Assembly (NCBI RefSeq): GCF_020023735.2
Contig: NZ_CP076444.2
Span: 1,503,501 to 1,567,500 of the forward strand
Length of the DNA stretch: 64,000 nucleotides
Source of the DNA: Mycoavidus sp. HKI
Lineage (GTDB): Bacteria > Pseudomonadota > Gammaproteobacteria > Burkholderiales > Burkholderiaceae
Direction of reading: 5' to 3'
Below the pieces are notes generated by a model. It was given only the letters and a program-made list of their open reading frames with translations, made no database searches and was not told the origin of the DNA. Shown piece after piece: positions 21,514-31,165 of this stretch (position 1 is the first letter of the stretch; each line of letters begins with the position of its first letter). A program made the position numbers and the translations under genes.

Positions 21514-23181
21514 TCACAATACTTCGTTAAAGCGTGAGGTAATCGGATAGCGCCAGTCACGCCCGAAGGCACGTGAAGTAATGCGCAGACCAATCGGTGC
21601 TTGACGCCGTTTGTACTCGCTTAGCTTGATAAGCCGGGTGATGCGCGCGACATCTTCTGGCTTAAATCCAGCTGCCACAATGTCAGCGCCCGAACGACCC
21701 TCTTCCATATATTGCTGCATAATGGCATCTAGCACTTCGTAAGGCGGTAGGCTGTCTTGATCAGTTTGATTCGCGCGTAGCTCAGCAGAAGGTGCACGCG
21801 TTAGGATACGCTCAGGAATAATGTGCTTAAGCACAAAAGCATCGCTCGTGTTCCGGTAGCGGCATAGCCGGTAGACTAAAGTCTTGGCGATATCTTTAAT
21901 CACCGCAAAGCCACCTGCCATATCGCCATATAAAGTGCAGTACCCGACTGCCATTTCGCTCTTGTTGCCCGTTGTGAGCACAATCGAGCCTGATTTATTC
22001 GACAACGCCATCAATAAAGTACCGCGGATGCGGGCCTGGATATTTTCTTCTGTCGTATCTTCGGCCAGTCCATCGAAGACTTTAGCAAGTGATAAACGGA
22101 ACGTATCGAATACTGAGGTGATCTCGATTTCGTCATAGTGAATATTGAGACGGCTAGCCATTTGGCGTGCATCGGCAATTGAGATATCAGCGGTATAGCA
22201 TGATGGCATCATGACTGCGCGAACACGCTCTGGCCCAAGCGCATCGCATGCAATAGCCAATACCAACGCCGAATCAACCCCGCCTGAAAGGCCAATCAGC
22301 ACGCCAGGGAAACTGTTCTTCTCTACATAATCACGCACGCCAACGACCAATGCTGCATAGACTTGCGCTTCTAGAGAAGATTCAGGCGCAATTTTGCTAA
22401 GTTGTGGCGTTGCTCCATCGAACTCAACCAATGCAATGCCGGCTTCAAATTGCGGCATGCGGGCGACACATTCCCCTTGCGCATTACACACGAAAGAGCC
22501 ACCATCAAACACCAGCTCATCTTGCGCCCCGATATTGTTCACGTAAACGATCGGCAACCCGCTTTCACGGATGCGCGCACGTACTATATCTATACGTAGG
22601 TTATCCTTACCGAGGTGGTAGGGTGAGCCATTGGGTACAAGCAAAAGCTGTGCACCTGCAGCTTTTGCCTCTTGCGCTGCTGCCGGATACCAAATATCTT
22701 CACAAATCAGGATTGCGCAACGTACGCCATCCAGTTCAAAGACATAGGGCTTTGGGTCTGTCGCAAAATAGCGCCTTTCGTCAAACACCTCGGTATTAGG
22801 AAGCTCTTGCTTGAGATACGTGCCAAGCACACGGCCATCTAGCAAAACTGAGGCCGCATTAAAGGTATCGCTCGGCGGTACGTTAGATTTAAGTGGCCGA
22901 TTTGCATGAGCATCAATACGATGGGGGTGGCCGACGACTACATGCAGCCCTTTGAAGACACTTAACTCAGAGGCAAGTTGCGTTAGGGCAGTAGCGCTTG
23001 CGGCATAAAATGATGGCCGCAACAGCAAATCTTCAGGCGGATAGCCAGATAGAACCAACTCTGGCATAACCACTAAACGAGCACCTAGTTGATAAGCGTC
23101 ACGGGCAGCAGCCACAATAGCCGCTAGATTACCAACAAAGTCGCCAACGGTTACATTGATTTGAGCAAGGGCAATACGCAT
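21514..23181 (-). CDS. nadE: Glutamine-dependent NAD+ synthetase
   Basis: Last step of NAD synthesis: amidation of nicotinate adenine dinucleotide with glutamine as nitrogen donor. The 555-residue protein has an N-terminal nitrilase-type glutaminase domain with the triad Glu41 (MPELVLSGYPPED), Lys124 (TYLKQELPN) and Cys160 (AILICEDIW). The C-terminal ATP-pyrophosphatase domain carries SGGVDS at about 299-304. It lies 80 nt downstream of secG, where Burkholderia genomes usually have tRNA-Leu and nuoA instead. Confidence 0.97.
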   Translation of the reverse strand: MRIALAQINVTVGDFVGNLAAIVAAARDAYQLGARLVVMPELVLSGYPPEDLLLRPSFYAASATALTQLASELSVFKGLHVVVGHPHRIDAHANRPLKSNVPPSDTFNAASVLLDGRVLGTYLKQELPNTEVFDERRYFATDPKPYVFELDGVRCAILICEDIWYPAAAQEAKAAGAQLLLVPNGSPYHLGKDNLRIDIVRARIRESGLPIVYVNNIGAQDELVFDGGSFVCNAQGECVARMPQFEAGIALVEFDGATPQLSKIAPESSLEAQVYAALVVGVRDYVEKNSFPGVLIGLSGGVDSALVLAIACDALGPERVRAVMMPSCYTADISIADARQMASRLNIHYDEIEITSVFDTFRLSLAKVFDGLAEDTTEENIQARIRGTLLMALSNKSGSIVLTTGNKSEMAVGYCTLYGDMAGGFAVIKDIAKTLVYRLCRYRNTSDAFVLKHIIPERILTRAPSAELRANQTDQDSLPPYEVLDAIMQQYMEEGRSGADIVAAGFKPEDVARITRLIKLSEYKRRQAPIGLRITSRAFGRDWRYPITSRFNEVL

Positions 23182-23261
23182 TTTTATATAGAAAGTAATT
23201 AATTAGCTCGCCCTACTCGGTCAAGGATCAGCCTATGGTTTTTTTTACCTTAACCTTAATT

Positions 23262-23624
23262 TCACTTTGGCACATCTTGACCTGGCGCTGGCGTACTTGC
23301 CGGCGGCAAAGAAGCTTTGCCCGAATGCGTCCCAACTGGTACGGATGTGACGACACCTTCCAATACGCCCGCTGAGGATTTAGGTTTTTGCGAACCAATA
23401 AAGGTCAGGCTAAGCGTAGAGACAAAGAAAATCACCGCCAATATCGCTGTTGTGCGAGACAAGAAATTCGCCGCACCGGTTGCGCCAAAAAGACTGCCGG
23501 ATGAACCACTGCCAAATGCCGCGCCCATATCAGCGCCTTTTCCGCGTTGCAACAGCACTAAGCCAATAATTCCCAAAGCAGATAAAAATTGTGCGACGAC
23601 AATCAAATTTTTTAATACCAACAT
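23262..23624 (-). CDS. secG: Protein translocase subunit SecG
   Basis: Small membrane subunit of the SecYEG channel. The 120-residue product has two hydrophobic segments (LIVVAQFLSALGIIGLVLLQ and TTAILAVIFFVSTLSLTFIG) joined by the hallmark QRGKGADMGAAFGSGSSGSL and FGATGAANFLSR. A Pro/Ala/Ser-rich tail follows, as in other Burkholderiales. It lies 46 nt after tpiA. Confidence 0.96.
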   Translation of the reverse strand: MLVLKNLIVVAQFLSALGIIGLVLLQRGKGADMGAAFGSGSSGSLFGATGAANFLSRTTAILAVIFFVSTLSLTFIGSQKPKSSAGVLEGVVTSVPVGTHSGKASLPPASTPAPGQDVPK

Positions 23625-23670
23625 TTATTCACCTTAATCTGTAAACGTGTTCAGAAATAGTTGCGAGCGC

Positions 23671-24441
23671 TTAAACTGCAGCCGCTTTGCAAATCGCAAG
23701 AAAATCTTCAGCTTGTAACGATGCGCCCCCCACTAGGCCACCGTCAACGCCTGGCTCAGCCAATAGTGCGCGCGCATTGTCCGGCTTCATACTCCCTCCG
23801 TACAGCACTAAAGCATGAGCAAGTTTAGCATCCACCGCGGCCAATACGCGGCGCAAAAACAGGTGCACCGAACCGACCTCTGGCACACTTGCACTCTTGC
23901 CTGTGCCAATCGCCCAGACGGGCTCATAGGCAAGCACAATCCGCTCGGCTTGGGCAACCGTTAACGTCGTGAGCACAACCTGCAACTGCTTGCCAATCAC
24001 CTGCTCCGTTTGCCCGGCTTCACGCTCAGCCAATGTTTCACCCACACAAATAATAGGCGTCAAGCCAGCTTCGAGGGCGCGCTTTGCTTTAATGGCCACT
24101 TGCTCGTTGCTTTCTTGATGATATAAGCGCCGCTCCGAATGCCCAACAATCACGAAGCTGGCGCCAAACTCGGCAACCATTGGCCCCGCCACTTCGCCCG
24201 TATAAGCGCCGGCTAGATGAAGCGAGATATCCTGTGCGCCCCAAGCCACGCAGCTTTGCTGCAACAGGGTTTGTGCTTGTGCGAGATAGGGAAATGGTAC
24301 GCATACGGCAGCCCGAGTCGACGCGTTAAATTCGGCGGCGCCTGCTGCCAGTGCGTTCAATAGAAGCGCATTGCCAGCTAAGCTGCCATGCATCTTCCAA
24401 TTACCGACGATGAGTTTAGTCTTAAGTTTTGAATTTGTCAT
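23671..24441 (-). CDS. tpiA: Triosephosphate isomerase
   Basis: Interconverts glyceraldehyde-3-phosphate and dihydroxyacetone phosphate. The 256-residue TIM barrel carries catalytic Lys16 (GNWKMHG), His101 (VGHSERR) and Glu173 (AYEPVWAIGTG), and the phosphate-binding loops GGSMKPDNA and GLVGGASL. It starts 9 nt after the quinone oxidoreductase gene, so it belongs to the pnp-qor-tpiA-secG run. Confidence 0.98.
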   Translation of the reverse strand: MTNSKLKTKLIVGNWKMHGSLAGNALLLNALAAGAAEFNASTRAAVCVPFPYLAQAQTLLQQSCVAWGAQDISLHLAGAYTGEVAGPMVAEFGASFVIVGHSERRLYHQESNEQVAIKAKRALEAGLTPIICVGETLAEREAGQTEQVIGKQLQVVLTTLTVAQAERIVLAYEPVWAIGTGKSASVPEVGSVHLFLRRVLAAVDAKLAHALVLYGGSMKPDNARALLAEPGVDGGLVGGASLQAEDFLAICKAAAV

Positions 24442-24450
24442 AAAGCAGGA

Positions 24451-25455
24451 TTACCATGCCAACATAATTTTTCCAATATGGTGCCCTTCTTCCATCCAAG
24501 CGTGTGCACTGGCTGCCTCTGCCAGCGGGAAAACTCGGTCAATAACGGGCCGAATTTTACCCATTTCTAGCAGCGGCCATACACGTTCTTTCAGCTTCAC
24601 TGCGATCTGCGCTTTGCAACGGGTTGAGCGTGAACGTAGCGTCGATCCCGTTAGGGTCAAGCGCTTGGTCAGCATCTCAGCCAGATTAATGCTAGCTTTG
24701 GCGCCCCCCAAAAACGCAATCAAGGCAAGCCGTCCATCTGGCGCCAAGGCTTTCAATTCGCGCGCAATGTAATCCCCTCCAACCATATCGAGAATCACAT
24801 CAACCCCTCGTCCAGCCGTCAGCGCAGAGGTCACCGCCACAAAATCTTCGGTTTTGTAATTGATTGCCCGTTGTGCGCCAAGGCTTTCGCAAGCGCGGCA
24901 TTTGGCATCGCTACCGGCCGTGGCAAAAACACGGTGACCGAATGCATGCGCGAGTTGAATCGCCGCTACACCAATGCCGCTTGAGCCACCTTGTACCAAT
25001 AGAGTTTCATCTTGGCCACGCTCAGTCGCGCCTAGTTGCGCGCGATCAAACAGATTACTCCAGACCGTGAAGTAAGTCTCGGGTAATGAAGCCGCCTCAA
25101 GTTCTGACCAGCCAACAGGCACTGGCAAACATAGCGCTACAGGTGCTGCCGCGAATTCGGCGTAACCGCCTCCTTGCAGCAAAGCGCAAACACGGTCGCC
25201 TTTTCTGAGCTGCCAACGGTTATCTACATGCTGCAAATCGCCTTCTACAATCTCGCCTGCAACCTCCAAGCCAGGCAGCTCAGAGGCGCCTGGCGGCGGT
25301 GCATAGTGGCCTGCGCGCTGCAGCAAATCTGGACGATTCACCCCGGCGGCGCTGACCCGAATCAATACTTCGCCCGGCTGCAAAACAGGCCGAGCACACT
25401 CGACCTGTTGCAAGACCTCTGGCGCACCATAGGTCGTGATTGCGATTGCTCGCAT
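24451..25455 (-). CDS. NAD(P)H:quinone oxidoreductase, zinc-independent MDR family
   Basis: A 334-residue medium-chain dehydrogenase/reductase of the PIG3/QOR type: MRAIAITTYGAPEVLQQVEC start, AAGVNRPDLLQRAGHYAPPP substrate region, and nucleotide-binding VQGGSSGIGVAAIQLAHAFG. The zinc-binding cysteine cluster of alcohol dehydrogenases is absent. It probably reduces quinones or enals with NADPH in the cytosol; the physiological substrate is not readable. It sits between pnp (18 nt upstream) and tpiA, a conserved Burkholderia neighbourhood. Confidence 0.92.
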   Translation of the reverse strand: MRAIAITTYGAPEVLQQVECARPVLQPGEVLIRVSAAGVNRPDLLQRAGHYAPPPGASELPGLEVAGEIVEGDLQHVDNRWQLRKGDRVCALLQGGGYAEFAAAPVALCLPVPVGWSELEAASLPETYFTVWSNLFDRAQLGATERGQDETLLVQGGSSGIGVAAIQLAHAFGHRVFATAGSDAKCRACESLGAQRAINYKTEDFVAVTSALTAGRGVDVILDMVGGDYIARELKALAPDGRLALIAFLGGAKASINLAEMLTKRLTLTGSTLRSRSTRCKAQIAVKLKERVWPLLEMGKIRPVIDRVFPLAEAASAHAWMEEGHHIGKIMLAW

Positions 25456-25473
25456 AGCAAGAAAAAACCAGGC

Positions 25474-27636
25474 CTAACGGATTGGATCCATCGGCTCCAA
25501 GGTTGTTGGGCTCGCTTCTTCCATGACAGGGTTTCTGTCATTGATCACGGCTTTAGCAGACAACCGTACCCGGCCTTTTTCATCGGTCTGAATCACTTTG
25601 ACTTCTACCGTTTGCCCTTCTTTCAAGCGATCGCTCACCTCTTTAATCCGCTCGTTAGCGATTTCAGAAATATGCAGCAGACCATCACGCCCTGGCAAAA
25701 TATTCACAATCGCGCCGAAATCAAGTAGTTTAAGCACCGTGCCTTGATAGATTTGGCCAACGGTAACATCCACCGTAATATTTTCAATGCGGCGCTTAGC
25801 TTCAGCAATGCCTTCGCTGCTCGTGCTCGCAATCGTGACCATCCCATCTTCAGAGATATCAATGGTGGTGCCCGTTTCTTCAGTGAGTGCGCGGATGACC
25901 GAGCCACCCTTGCCGATCACATCGCGGATCTTGTCTGGATTGATTTTAAGCGTCACCATGCGTGGCGCAAATGACGATAATTCTGTGCGCGCGCCGGTTA
26001 CTGCTTCTTGCATCTTGCCAAGGATATGCAAGCGCCCTTCTTTTGCTTGAGCTAGCGCAACTTGCATGATTTCTTTGGTGATACCAGCAATCTTGATATC
26101 CATTTGCAAGGCCGTTACGCCTGTTTCCGTACCTGCCACCTTGAAATCCATATCGCCGAGATGATCTTCATCACCCAAGATATCGGTGAGCACCGCAAAA
26201 CGGTTATCTTCTAGGATCAGCCCCATCGCAATACCCGCCACATGAGCCTTAAGAGGCACGCCCGCATCCATTAGGGCGAGACTACCGCCGCACACAGAGG
26301 CCATTGACGACGAACCATTCGACTCGGTAATTTCGGAAACGACGCGAACGGTGTAGCCAAAGTCTTTTGCATCGGGCAAACAAGCAGTAAGCGCACGTTT
26401 GGCAAGCCGGCCATGACCAATTTCACGCCGTTTTGGAGTGCCTACTCGGCCTGTTTCGCCAGTGGCAAAAGGTGGCATATTGTAATGCAGCATAAAGCGG
26501 TCGCGGTATTCGCCATCAATCGCATCGATGGTTTGTTCATCGCCCTTAGTACCCAAAGTCGCAACCACCAACGCCTGTGTTTCGCCGCGAGTAAACAGCG
26601 CAGAACCATGGGTACGAGGCAGAACGCCTGTGCGGATCGTAATCGGACGCACCGTGCGCGTATCGCGCCCGTCAATGCGTGGCTCGCCCGCAAGAATTTG
26701 GCTGCGCACGATACCGGCCTCAAGATCAAACAGCATACTGCCAATCGCGACTTCATCCAGCGCCTTCACACCCGCGGCGAGCGCCTCTTCTGCCAGTTGT
26801 TTGTTGACCGCGTCATAGATCACTCGCACCCGCTCGCTACGCATTGATTTCTCGCGTATCTGATAAGCCGCTTGCAGATCATTCAGCGCTAGCGCGCTAA
26901 TCCGGTTAAACAATGCTTCATCTTTCGGCGCAGGCTGCCAATCCCACTCTGGTTGTCCGCCTTCACGCACTAGATCATAGATCGCATCAATTGCCGTTTG
27001 CATCTGCTCTTGGCCAAACACCACAGCGCCTAACATAACCTCTTCAGACAATTGATCCGCTTCCGACTCAACCATTAATACGGCTCGCTCAGTGCCGGCT
27101 ACGATAAGCTCAAGGGCAGAGGTTTTGAGCTGGCTGCGACTCGGATTCAACACATATTGACCATCAATAAAAGCGACTCGCGCAGCACCGACCGGACCAT
27201 TAAACGGAATCCCGGAAACAGCTAACGCAGCGGACGCGCCAATCAGCGCTGGAATATCCGTTGGCACTTCTGGATTGACTGACAAGACGTGCACCACGAC
27301 TTGCACTTCGTTATAAAAATTCTCGGGAAAAAGCGGACGCAAAGGCCGATCAATCAGACGAGAGATCAGTGTTTCACTTTCAGATGGACGTCCCTCGCGG
27401 CGAAAAAAACTGCCCGGAATCTTACCCGCTGCGTACGTTTTTTCAATGTAATCCACCGTCAATGGAAAAAAATTCTGACCTGGCTTTGCGCTTTTTGCGC
27501 CAACCACCGTTGCCAGAATAACCGTTTCATCCATATCGACCAGGACAGCGCCACTGGCTTGACGAGCTATTTCGCCCGTTTCAAGACGGACGGTATGCTG
27601 TCCCCACTGAAATTCTTTGACAATCTTCTTCAACAT
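25474..27636 (-). CDS. pnp: Polynucleotide phosphorylase
   Basis: 3'-5' phosphorolytic exoribonuclease and degradosome component. I chose ATG 27636 ([20 protein letters not shown]), preceded by AAGGAA, over an upstream frame extension that would run through the terminator hairpin. The 720-residue protein has two RNase PH domains, the second with [20 protein letters not shown] and [17 protein letters not shown] domain ([20 protein letters not shown]) and an S1 domain ([20 protein letters not shown]) follow. It is downstream of rpsO, as in E. coli, where the hairpin leader is the RNase III and PNPase autoregulation site. Confidence 0.98.
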   Translation of the reverse strand: MLKKIVKEFQWGQHTVRLETGEIARQASGAVLVDMDETVILATVVGAKSAKPGQNFFPLTVDYIEKTYAAGKIPGSFFRREGRPSESETLISRLIDRPLRPLFPENFYNEVQVVVHVLSVNPEVPTDIPALIGASAALAVSGIPFNGPVGAARVAFIDGQYVLNPSRSQLKTSALELIVAGTERAVLMVESEADQLSEEVMLGAVVFGQEQMQTAIDAIYDLVREGGQPEWDWQPAPKDEALFNRISALALNDLQAAYQIREKSMRSERVRVIYDAVNKQLAEEALAAGVKALDEVAIGSMLFDLEAGIVRSQILAGEPRIDGRDTRTVRPITIRTGVLPRTHGSALFTRGETQALVVATLGTKGDEQTIDAIDGEYRDRFMLHYNMPPFATGETGRVGTPKRREIGHGRLAKRALTACLPDAKDFGYTVRVVSEITESNGSSSMASVCGGSLALMDAGVPLKAHVAGIAMGLILEDNRFAVLTDILGDEDHLGDMDFKVAGTETGVTALQMDIKIAGITKEIMQVALAQAKEGRLHILGKMQEAVTGARTELSSFAPRMVTLKINPDKIRDVIGKGGSVIRALTEETGTTIDISEDGMVTIASTSSEGIAEAKRRIENITVDVTVGQIYQGTVLKLLDFGAIVNILPGRDGLLHISEIANERIKEVSDRLKEGQTVEVKVIQTDEKGRVRLSAKAVINDRNPVMEEASPTTLEPMDPIR

Positions 27637-27670
27637 ACTATTCCTTATTTTGTGTGCCGCAAAAAGCAAA

Positions 27671-27704
27671 ATGCCTGCATCAGCAATATGGCTGATACAG
27701 GCAT
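27671..27704 (-). terminator. Rho-independent terminator/attenuator between rpsO and pnp
   Basis: On the minus strand ATGCCTG-TATCAGC-CATATT-GCTGATG-CAGGCAT forms a stem of about 14 pairs with one mismatch, followed by TTTTGCTTTTTGC. It lies 19 nt after the rpsO stop and 35 nt before the pnp start. In E. coli the same spacer has the rpsO terminator and the pnp leader hairpin, so it probably separates rpsO message from readthrough pnp message. Confidence 0.8.
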
Positions 27705-27722
27705 ATGATCTCAATACGGCAT

Positions 27723-27992
27723 TTACTTACGTAGACCCAATGCTTGGATCAGCGCTTGATAACGCTCGAGAGATTTCTTTTGCAAATAATTAAGCAAACT
27801 ACGGCGGCGGCTGACCATTTGCAGCAAGCCACGGCGGCTATGATGATCTTTTTTGTGGGCTTTGAAATGGACGGTCAATTCATTAATGCGCGCCGTCAAT
27901 AAAGCAACCTGCACTTCGGGCGAGCCCGTATCTTTATCCCCGCGAGCAAATTGCGTGATAATTCCAGATTTTTTTTCACCTAAAACGGACAT
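27723..27992 (-). CDS. rpsO: Small ribosomal subunit protein uS15
   Basis: An 89-residue ribosomal protein S15, the canonical length, that binds the central domain of 16S rRNA. It shows the family signature [20 protein letters not shown] and [20 protein letters not shown], ending [12 protein letters not shown]. The start is preceded by AAAGGAAAATT. It is the first gene of the rpsO-pnp-qor-tpiA-secG run. Confidence 0.99.
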   Translation of the reverse strand: MSVLGEKKSGIITQFARGDKDTGSPEVQVALLTARINELTVHFKAHKKDHHSRRGLLQMVSRRRSLLNYLQKKSLERYQALIQALGLRK

Positions 27993-28138
27993 AATTTTCC
28001 TTTATAAAACAAGCGGTCACGGAAGAAAGGCCGTGCCGTGGACGAACATAACAACTTAAAACTGTATGGACTTTCTTTACCATACAAAGGGTGAGTATAC
28101 TACAGTTGGTTTCGCCGCTTCTCGTTTTGGGCTTGTCC

Positions 28139-28200
28139 TGCAAATATATGCAACCGATTGTCATGCAAATACCATCAACCTTTAATTGCCATGCAAATAT
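28139..28200. repeat. Three short direct repeats (TGCAAATA) before a lipoprotein gene
   Basis: The motif TGCAAATA recurs at 28139, 28164 and 28192, each followed by a loosely conserved (A/T)-rich stretch and AACC (spacings 25 and 28). The third copy includes the likely ATG of the lipoprotein gene. It could be a regulator-binding array or a chance micro-duplication. Confidence 0.35.
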
Positions 28201-28739
28201 ATTTAACCCTTCTATCCTTTTTCTCAGGCCCATGGCTACGCAACGCACTCACGGCCACAGCCATCTCAAGCCTTGCTGCCTGCGCTGCGCCCTGGCAAAA
28301 CGTGCAATTTGGCCCGGATCAAGCCTCCGCCATTGCAAAATTAGGCCAGCCGCGTGAAACGTATGAATTGCCCAATGGCGGCAAACGACTGATGTGGCCT
28401 TCTCGGCCTTTCGGTGAAACAACAACCGCTATCGACATAGACGCCGATGGCAAAATTTCTCGGGTGCGGCAAGTATTAACTGGGCGAGAGTTTGAGCGAG
28501 CCCAAATTGGCCTATGGACTCAGCACGATGTTTTAATCAATTTTGGCGAACCCGTAGAAATTGCCAACTTCCCTCGCATGCAACGCGAAGTATGGAGCTA
28601 CCGCTATATGGACAATGACGTTTGGTACGTGCTTTACAACTTTTATTTTGACTCAAATGGCATCCTACGTTCCATGCAGCAAACCCCAGATCCTCTGCAT
28701 GATCCAGGCCACCGAAATTTATTTCGCAGATTTTTTTGA
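28191..28739 (+). CDS. Predicted outer-membrane lipoprotein of unknown function
   Basis: A 182-residue protein from ATG 28191. A signal peptide ends in a lipobox (AISSLAAC), so Cys31 should be lipidated. The mature part begins [20 protein letters not shown], followed by [18 protein letters not shown]. It has two repeats of a G(Q/E)P-x-E module ([15 protein letters not shown] and [15 protein letters not shown]) and resembles the small BamE/OmlA-like lipoprotein fold, but I cannot assign it. An upstream ATG at 28158 in the same frame would weaken the signal peptide. It is conserved-looking and ends 39 nt before tRNA-Pro. Confidence 0.7.
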   Translation: MQIYLTLLSFFSGPWLRNALTATAISSLAACAAPWQNVQFGPDQASAIAKLGQPRETYELPNGGKRLMWPSRPFGETTTAIDIDADGKISRVRQVLTGREFERAQIGLWTQHDVLINFGEPVEIANFPRMQREVWSYRYMDNDVWYVLYNFYFDSNGILRSMQQTPDPLHDPGHRNLFRRFF

Positions 28740-28777
28740 CGTAGCGCTCAACATCTAATAGAATCTCGCCTTGTCGT

Positions 28778-28854
28778 CGGGGCGTAGCGCAGCCTGGTAG
28801 CGCATCTGATTTGGGATCAGAGGGTCGCATGTTCGAATCATGTCGCCCCGACCA
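28778..28854 (+). tRNA. tRNA-Pro (anticodon TGG)
   Basis: 77 nt with encoded CCA. The acceptor stem CGGGGCG pairs with CGCCCCG, the D arm is GCGC-AGCCTGGTA-GCGC, and the anticodon stem TCTGA/TCAGA encloses TTTGGGA with anticodon TGG. The T arm is CATGT-TCGAATC-ATG. It reads CCA, CCG and CCT proline codons. Confidence 0.97.
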
Positions 28855-28901
28855 CATACTACATATAAGTTTTTTTATTACCTCTACCATTCATCAATAC
28901 G

Positions 28902-29399
28902 ATGCGCCAGCTTATGCAGATTGTTGTGCTACTGGTGAGCTGCTTGACGCTCCTCTTACCGCTTCCAAGCCGTGCTGACTGGCATGTCGGGCGTCTTGAT
29001 TTGGTCAAGCAATTTATCGCTGAGCAGCAGGCTAGCCCTCTCGTTGCAGACTGCGCAGCCCATGCGCGCTTTGTTGCAACCACGCTGCCACTTTACACCC
29101 GGATTGAATTTCCTGATGGCGCGTTAGACACTGGACAGGCCAGTATCTTGCCTTGGAATCAAGCCTTCGGTAACGCTAAACAGCGTGTTAAGGTGGATAC
29201 AATGGTGCTCATATCCGGTGTTGGCTACCGTAAACCAGAACGGTCTAAGCCAGATGTTTTGCAATTTCGCTGTGGTTACTCGGCCAACCAGCTGATGGCC
29301 TTTGATTATAACGAACCCAAGCCAGCACCCGCTAAGCGTCAGACACCCCGCCGGGTAAAGCGCCCATCTCAAAGACAAATCAAACCATCTGCGTGCTAA
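28902..29399 (+). CDS. Exported protein of unknown function
   Basis: A 165-residue protein with a clear signal peptide (QIVVLLVSCLTLLLPLPSRA, cleavage before DWHVG). The mature part holds QFIAEQQASPLVADCAAHAR and LQFRCGYSANQLMAFDYNEP, with two cysteines that could form a disulfide, and a basic tail (PKPAPAKRQTPRRVKRPSQR). No catalytic motif is visible. Proteins of this kind occur in Burkholderia, but I do not know a function. It lies between tRNA-Pro and a convergent yaaA. Confidence 0.75.
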   Translation: MRQLMQIVVLLVSCLTLLLPLPSRADWHVGRLDLVKQFIAEQQASPLVADCAAHARFVATTLPLYTRIEFPDGALDTGQASILPWNQAFGNAKQRVKVDTMVLISGVGYRKPERSKPDVLQFRCGYSANQLMAFDYNEPKPAPAKRQTPRRVKRPSQRQIKPSAC

Positions 29400-29461
29400 A
29401 TCAAATAACTTAAGATAAAATCCGGCTAATCGTGTCCGAGTGACCGACTTGAAAATTTACT

Positions 29462-30247
29462 TTACGCCGCAGCACGCCGCCTAAACACCCAATTGAATTC
29501 ATCCGATGCTTGCGGTTCAAACAGATACCCTTCGTCATCAAAATGCTTTAAGCGCGCCACCTCATCAATACGATTCACAATGGCATAGCGCGCCATCAAA
29601 CCACGTGCTCGCTTGGCGTAAAAGCTAATGATTTTATAACGGCCATTCTTCCAGTCTTCAAAGATTGGCGTGACCACGCTCGCTTTCAGCTGTTTAGGTT
29701 TAATCGACTTGAAATATTCAGCCGATGCAAGGTTAAGCACAATAGGGGAGGCACTGTGGATTGTATCGGCTAATTGGGTATTCAGTGCTTGCGTAATTCT
29801 TTCGCCCCAAAAAGCATATAAATCTTTGCCATACGGATTGGACAAGCGGGTACCCATTTCAAGTCGATATGGTTGCATCAAATCCAGCGGCCGCAGTACG
29901 CCATATAAGCCAGATAAGATCCGTAAACGATCTTGTGCCCACATCAGCGCTTCAGTCGATAGCGTTGCTGCGTTAAGCCCAGCATAAACATCGCCATTAA
30001 AAGCCAGCGCAGCTTGCTTCGATTGAGCCGCAGGAAACGCCGGCGACCAATCCGTATAGCGCTGAAAATTTAAGTGCGCGAGTTCATCTGAAATACCCAT
30101 TAAGCTTGCAATCTGGGCTGGGGATAAAGTGCGTAGCACCTCAATCAATTCAGTGGACGCCTTAACAAAATCGGATCGCGTAGCGTACTCAAGTGGCGCT
30201 GGGGTTTTGTAATCAAGCGATTTAGCTGGGGATAAGATGATGATCAT
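29462..30247 (-). CDS. yaaA: Peroxide stress protein YaaA (DUF328/UPF0246)
   Basis: A 261-residue cytoplasmic protein of the YaaA family, which in E. coli lowers free intracellular iron during hydrogen peroxide stress and binds DNA. Diagnostic segments are [60 protein letters not shown] and [17 protein letters not shown]. It lies 18 nt after the Fic-family gene, on the same strand. Confidence 0.96.
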   Translation of the reverse strand: MIIILSPAKSLDYKTPAPLEYATRSDFVKASTELIEVLRTLSPAQIASLMGISDELAHLNFQRYTDWSPAFPAAQSKQAALAFNGDVYAGLNAATLSTEALMWAQDRLRILSGLYGVLRPLDLMQPYRLEMGTRLSNPYGKDLYAFWGERITQALNTQLADTIHSASPIVLNLASAEYFKSIKPKQLKASVVTPIFEDWKNGRYKIISFYAKRARGLMARYAIVNRIDEVARLKHFDDEGYLFEPQASDEFNWVFRRRAAA

Positions 30248-30265
30248 CGGATCGATAAAGATTCT

Positions 30266-31054
30266 TTAAAATTCAGCCTGCGGATGACAGTCCCATAGGA
30301 AGGCCATCATCTCAGTGGCATCTTGACTCAAATAAAAGCGTACCATCTTTTCATTAAATGCCTGCGCTTTAGCTGCAGGCACGCTGATTGCATCAATACC
30401 ATTTGACATTAAGATGCCGTTCATCATGAAACGAGAGGTCCGCTTATTACCGTCGAAAAAAAACTGCTGCAAAGCGCCGAACAGGAAAAATCCCGCAGCC
30501 TGTTCAAATGGCTGCCGTACATATTCTTTTAACGCAGCAACGCCGCGCATAAAAGTTCTATGCAACTTGTCGGCTCCGGCCACAGTCGGCAGCGGCGTGT
30601 AATCGCCATGTTCCCCTAAGCCTACGTTTGGTGTATAGCGTATCTCGTGCCCTTCGCCGCGAAAATGGCCCCATTCGAGGGCTTCATAGCAGGCCACAAG
30701 ACTATGAAGTTCACAAAAGTGCGCTTTATCCAGTCTAAATTGCAGGTTTTTAACCATTGCCAGCAAGCGCTTAGCACTTTGAGCTAGATTAAGAATTTGT
30801 GCTTGATCAGAAATCCGGCGGCCGCCCACTGTAACGCCATCCAGCAAGGTCTTGACTTCAGGGTAAGTGAAAGGATTGCTTTCAAGTACGCCCGCGTCCC
30901 AGACGAATTCGGGCAGCATCCGATGAAAGCGGAAACAGACTCGTTCAAGGCTATGAATCGGGATCTGCTGCGGGATTTTCTCCCGGTCCCAGCAAAAGCC
31001 CAATTCAGTAAAAAGTTCCATGTATAAATGATAATACTTTATGGGGTTCAACAC
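30266..31054 (-). CDS. Fic-family protein with a variant active site
   Basis: A 262-residue Fic-domain protein. Fic enzymes usually transfer AMP from ATP to target proteins through the motif HxFx(D/E)GN(G/K)RxxR. Here residues 197-208 read QFFFDGNKRTSR: the glycine-asparagine anchor and the arginines are kept, but the first position is Gln in place of the catalytic His. The surrounding helices (FFLFGALQ before, FMMNGILMSNGIDAISVPAA after) look intact, and codons around it are normal (CAG CAG TTT TTT TTC GAC). The frame starts with GTG at 31054; ATG 31021 is an alternative. Activity is doubtful, or a different chemistry is used. No partner antitoxin gene is evident. Confidence 0.85.
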   Translation of the reverse strand: MLNPIKYYHLYMELFTELGFCWDREKIPQQIPIHSLERVCFRFHRMLPEFVWDAGVLESNPFTYPEVKTLLDGVTVGGRRISDQAQILNLAQSAKRLLAMVKNLQFRLDKAHFCELHSLVACYEALEWGHFRGEGHEIRYTPNVGLGEHGDYTPLPTVAGADKLHRTFMRGVAALKEYVRQPFEQAAGFFLFGALQQFFFDGNKRTSRFMMNGILMSNGIDAISVPAAKAQAFNEKMVRFYLSQDATEMMAFLWDCHPQAEF

Positions 31055-31165
31055 CGACGAATCTAAGCAATCAGCGCAACTCTGGCCTTGAGTCTATCGG
31101 CAGGTAGGCAAAAACTCAAGTATTGTATGAGGCTACTATAGAGCTATTTCTCAAGCACGATTTTT

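Noticed and set aside
26413-26847. 144-residue plus-strand frame within pnp
   Set aside because: Overlaps the RNase PH domains of pnp on the opposite strand; shadow.
27637-27714. 26-residue N-terminal extension of PNPase
   Set aside because: It would be translated from the terminator hairpin, and PNPase proteins begin at MLKKI-type starts.
31055-31165. Promoter or terminator between DUF2818 and the Fic gene
   Set aside because: CTTGAG/CTCAAG pairs are short and far apart, and the best -35/-10 pair has a 21-nt spacer. Not good enough to call.
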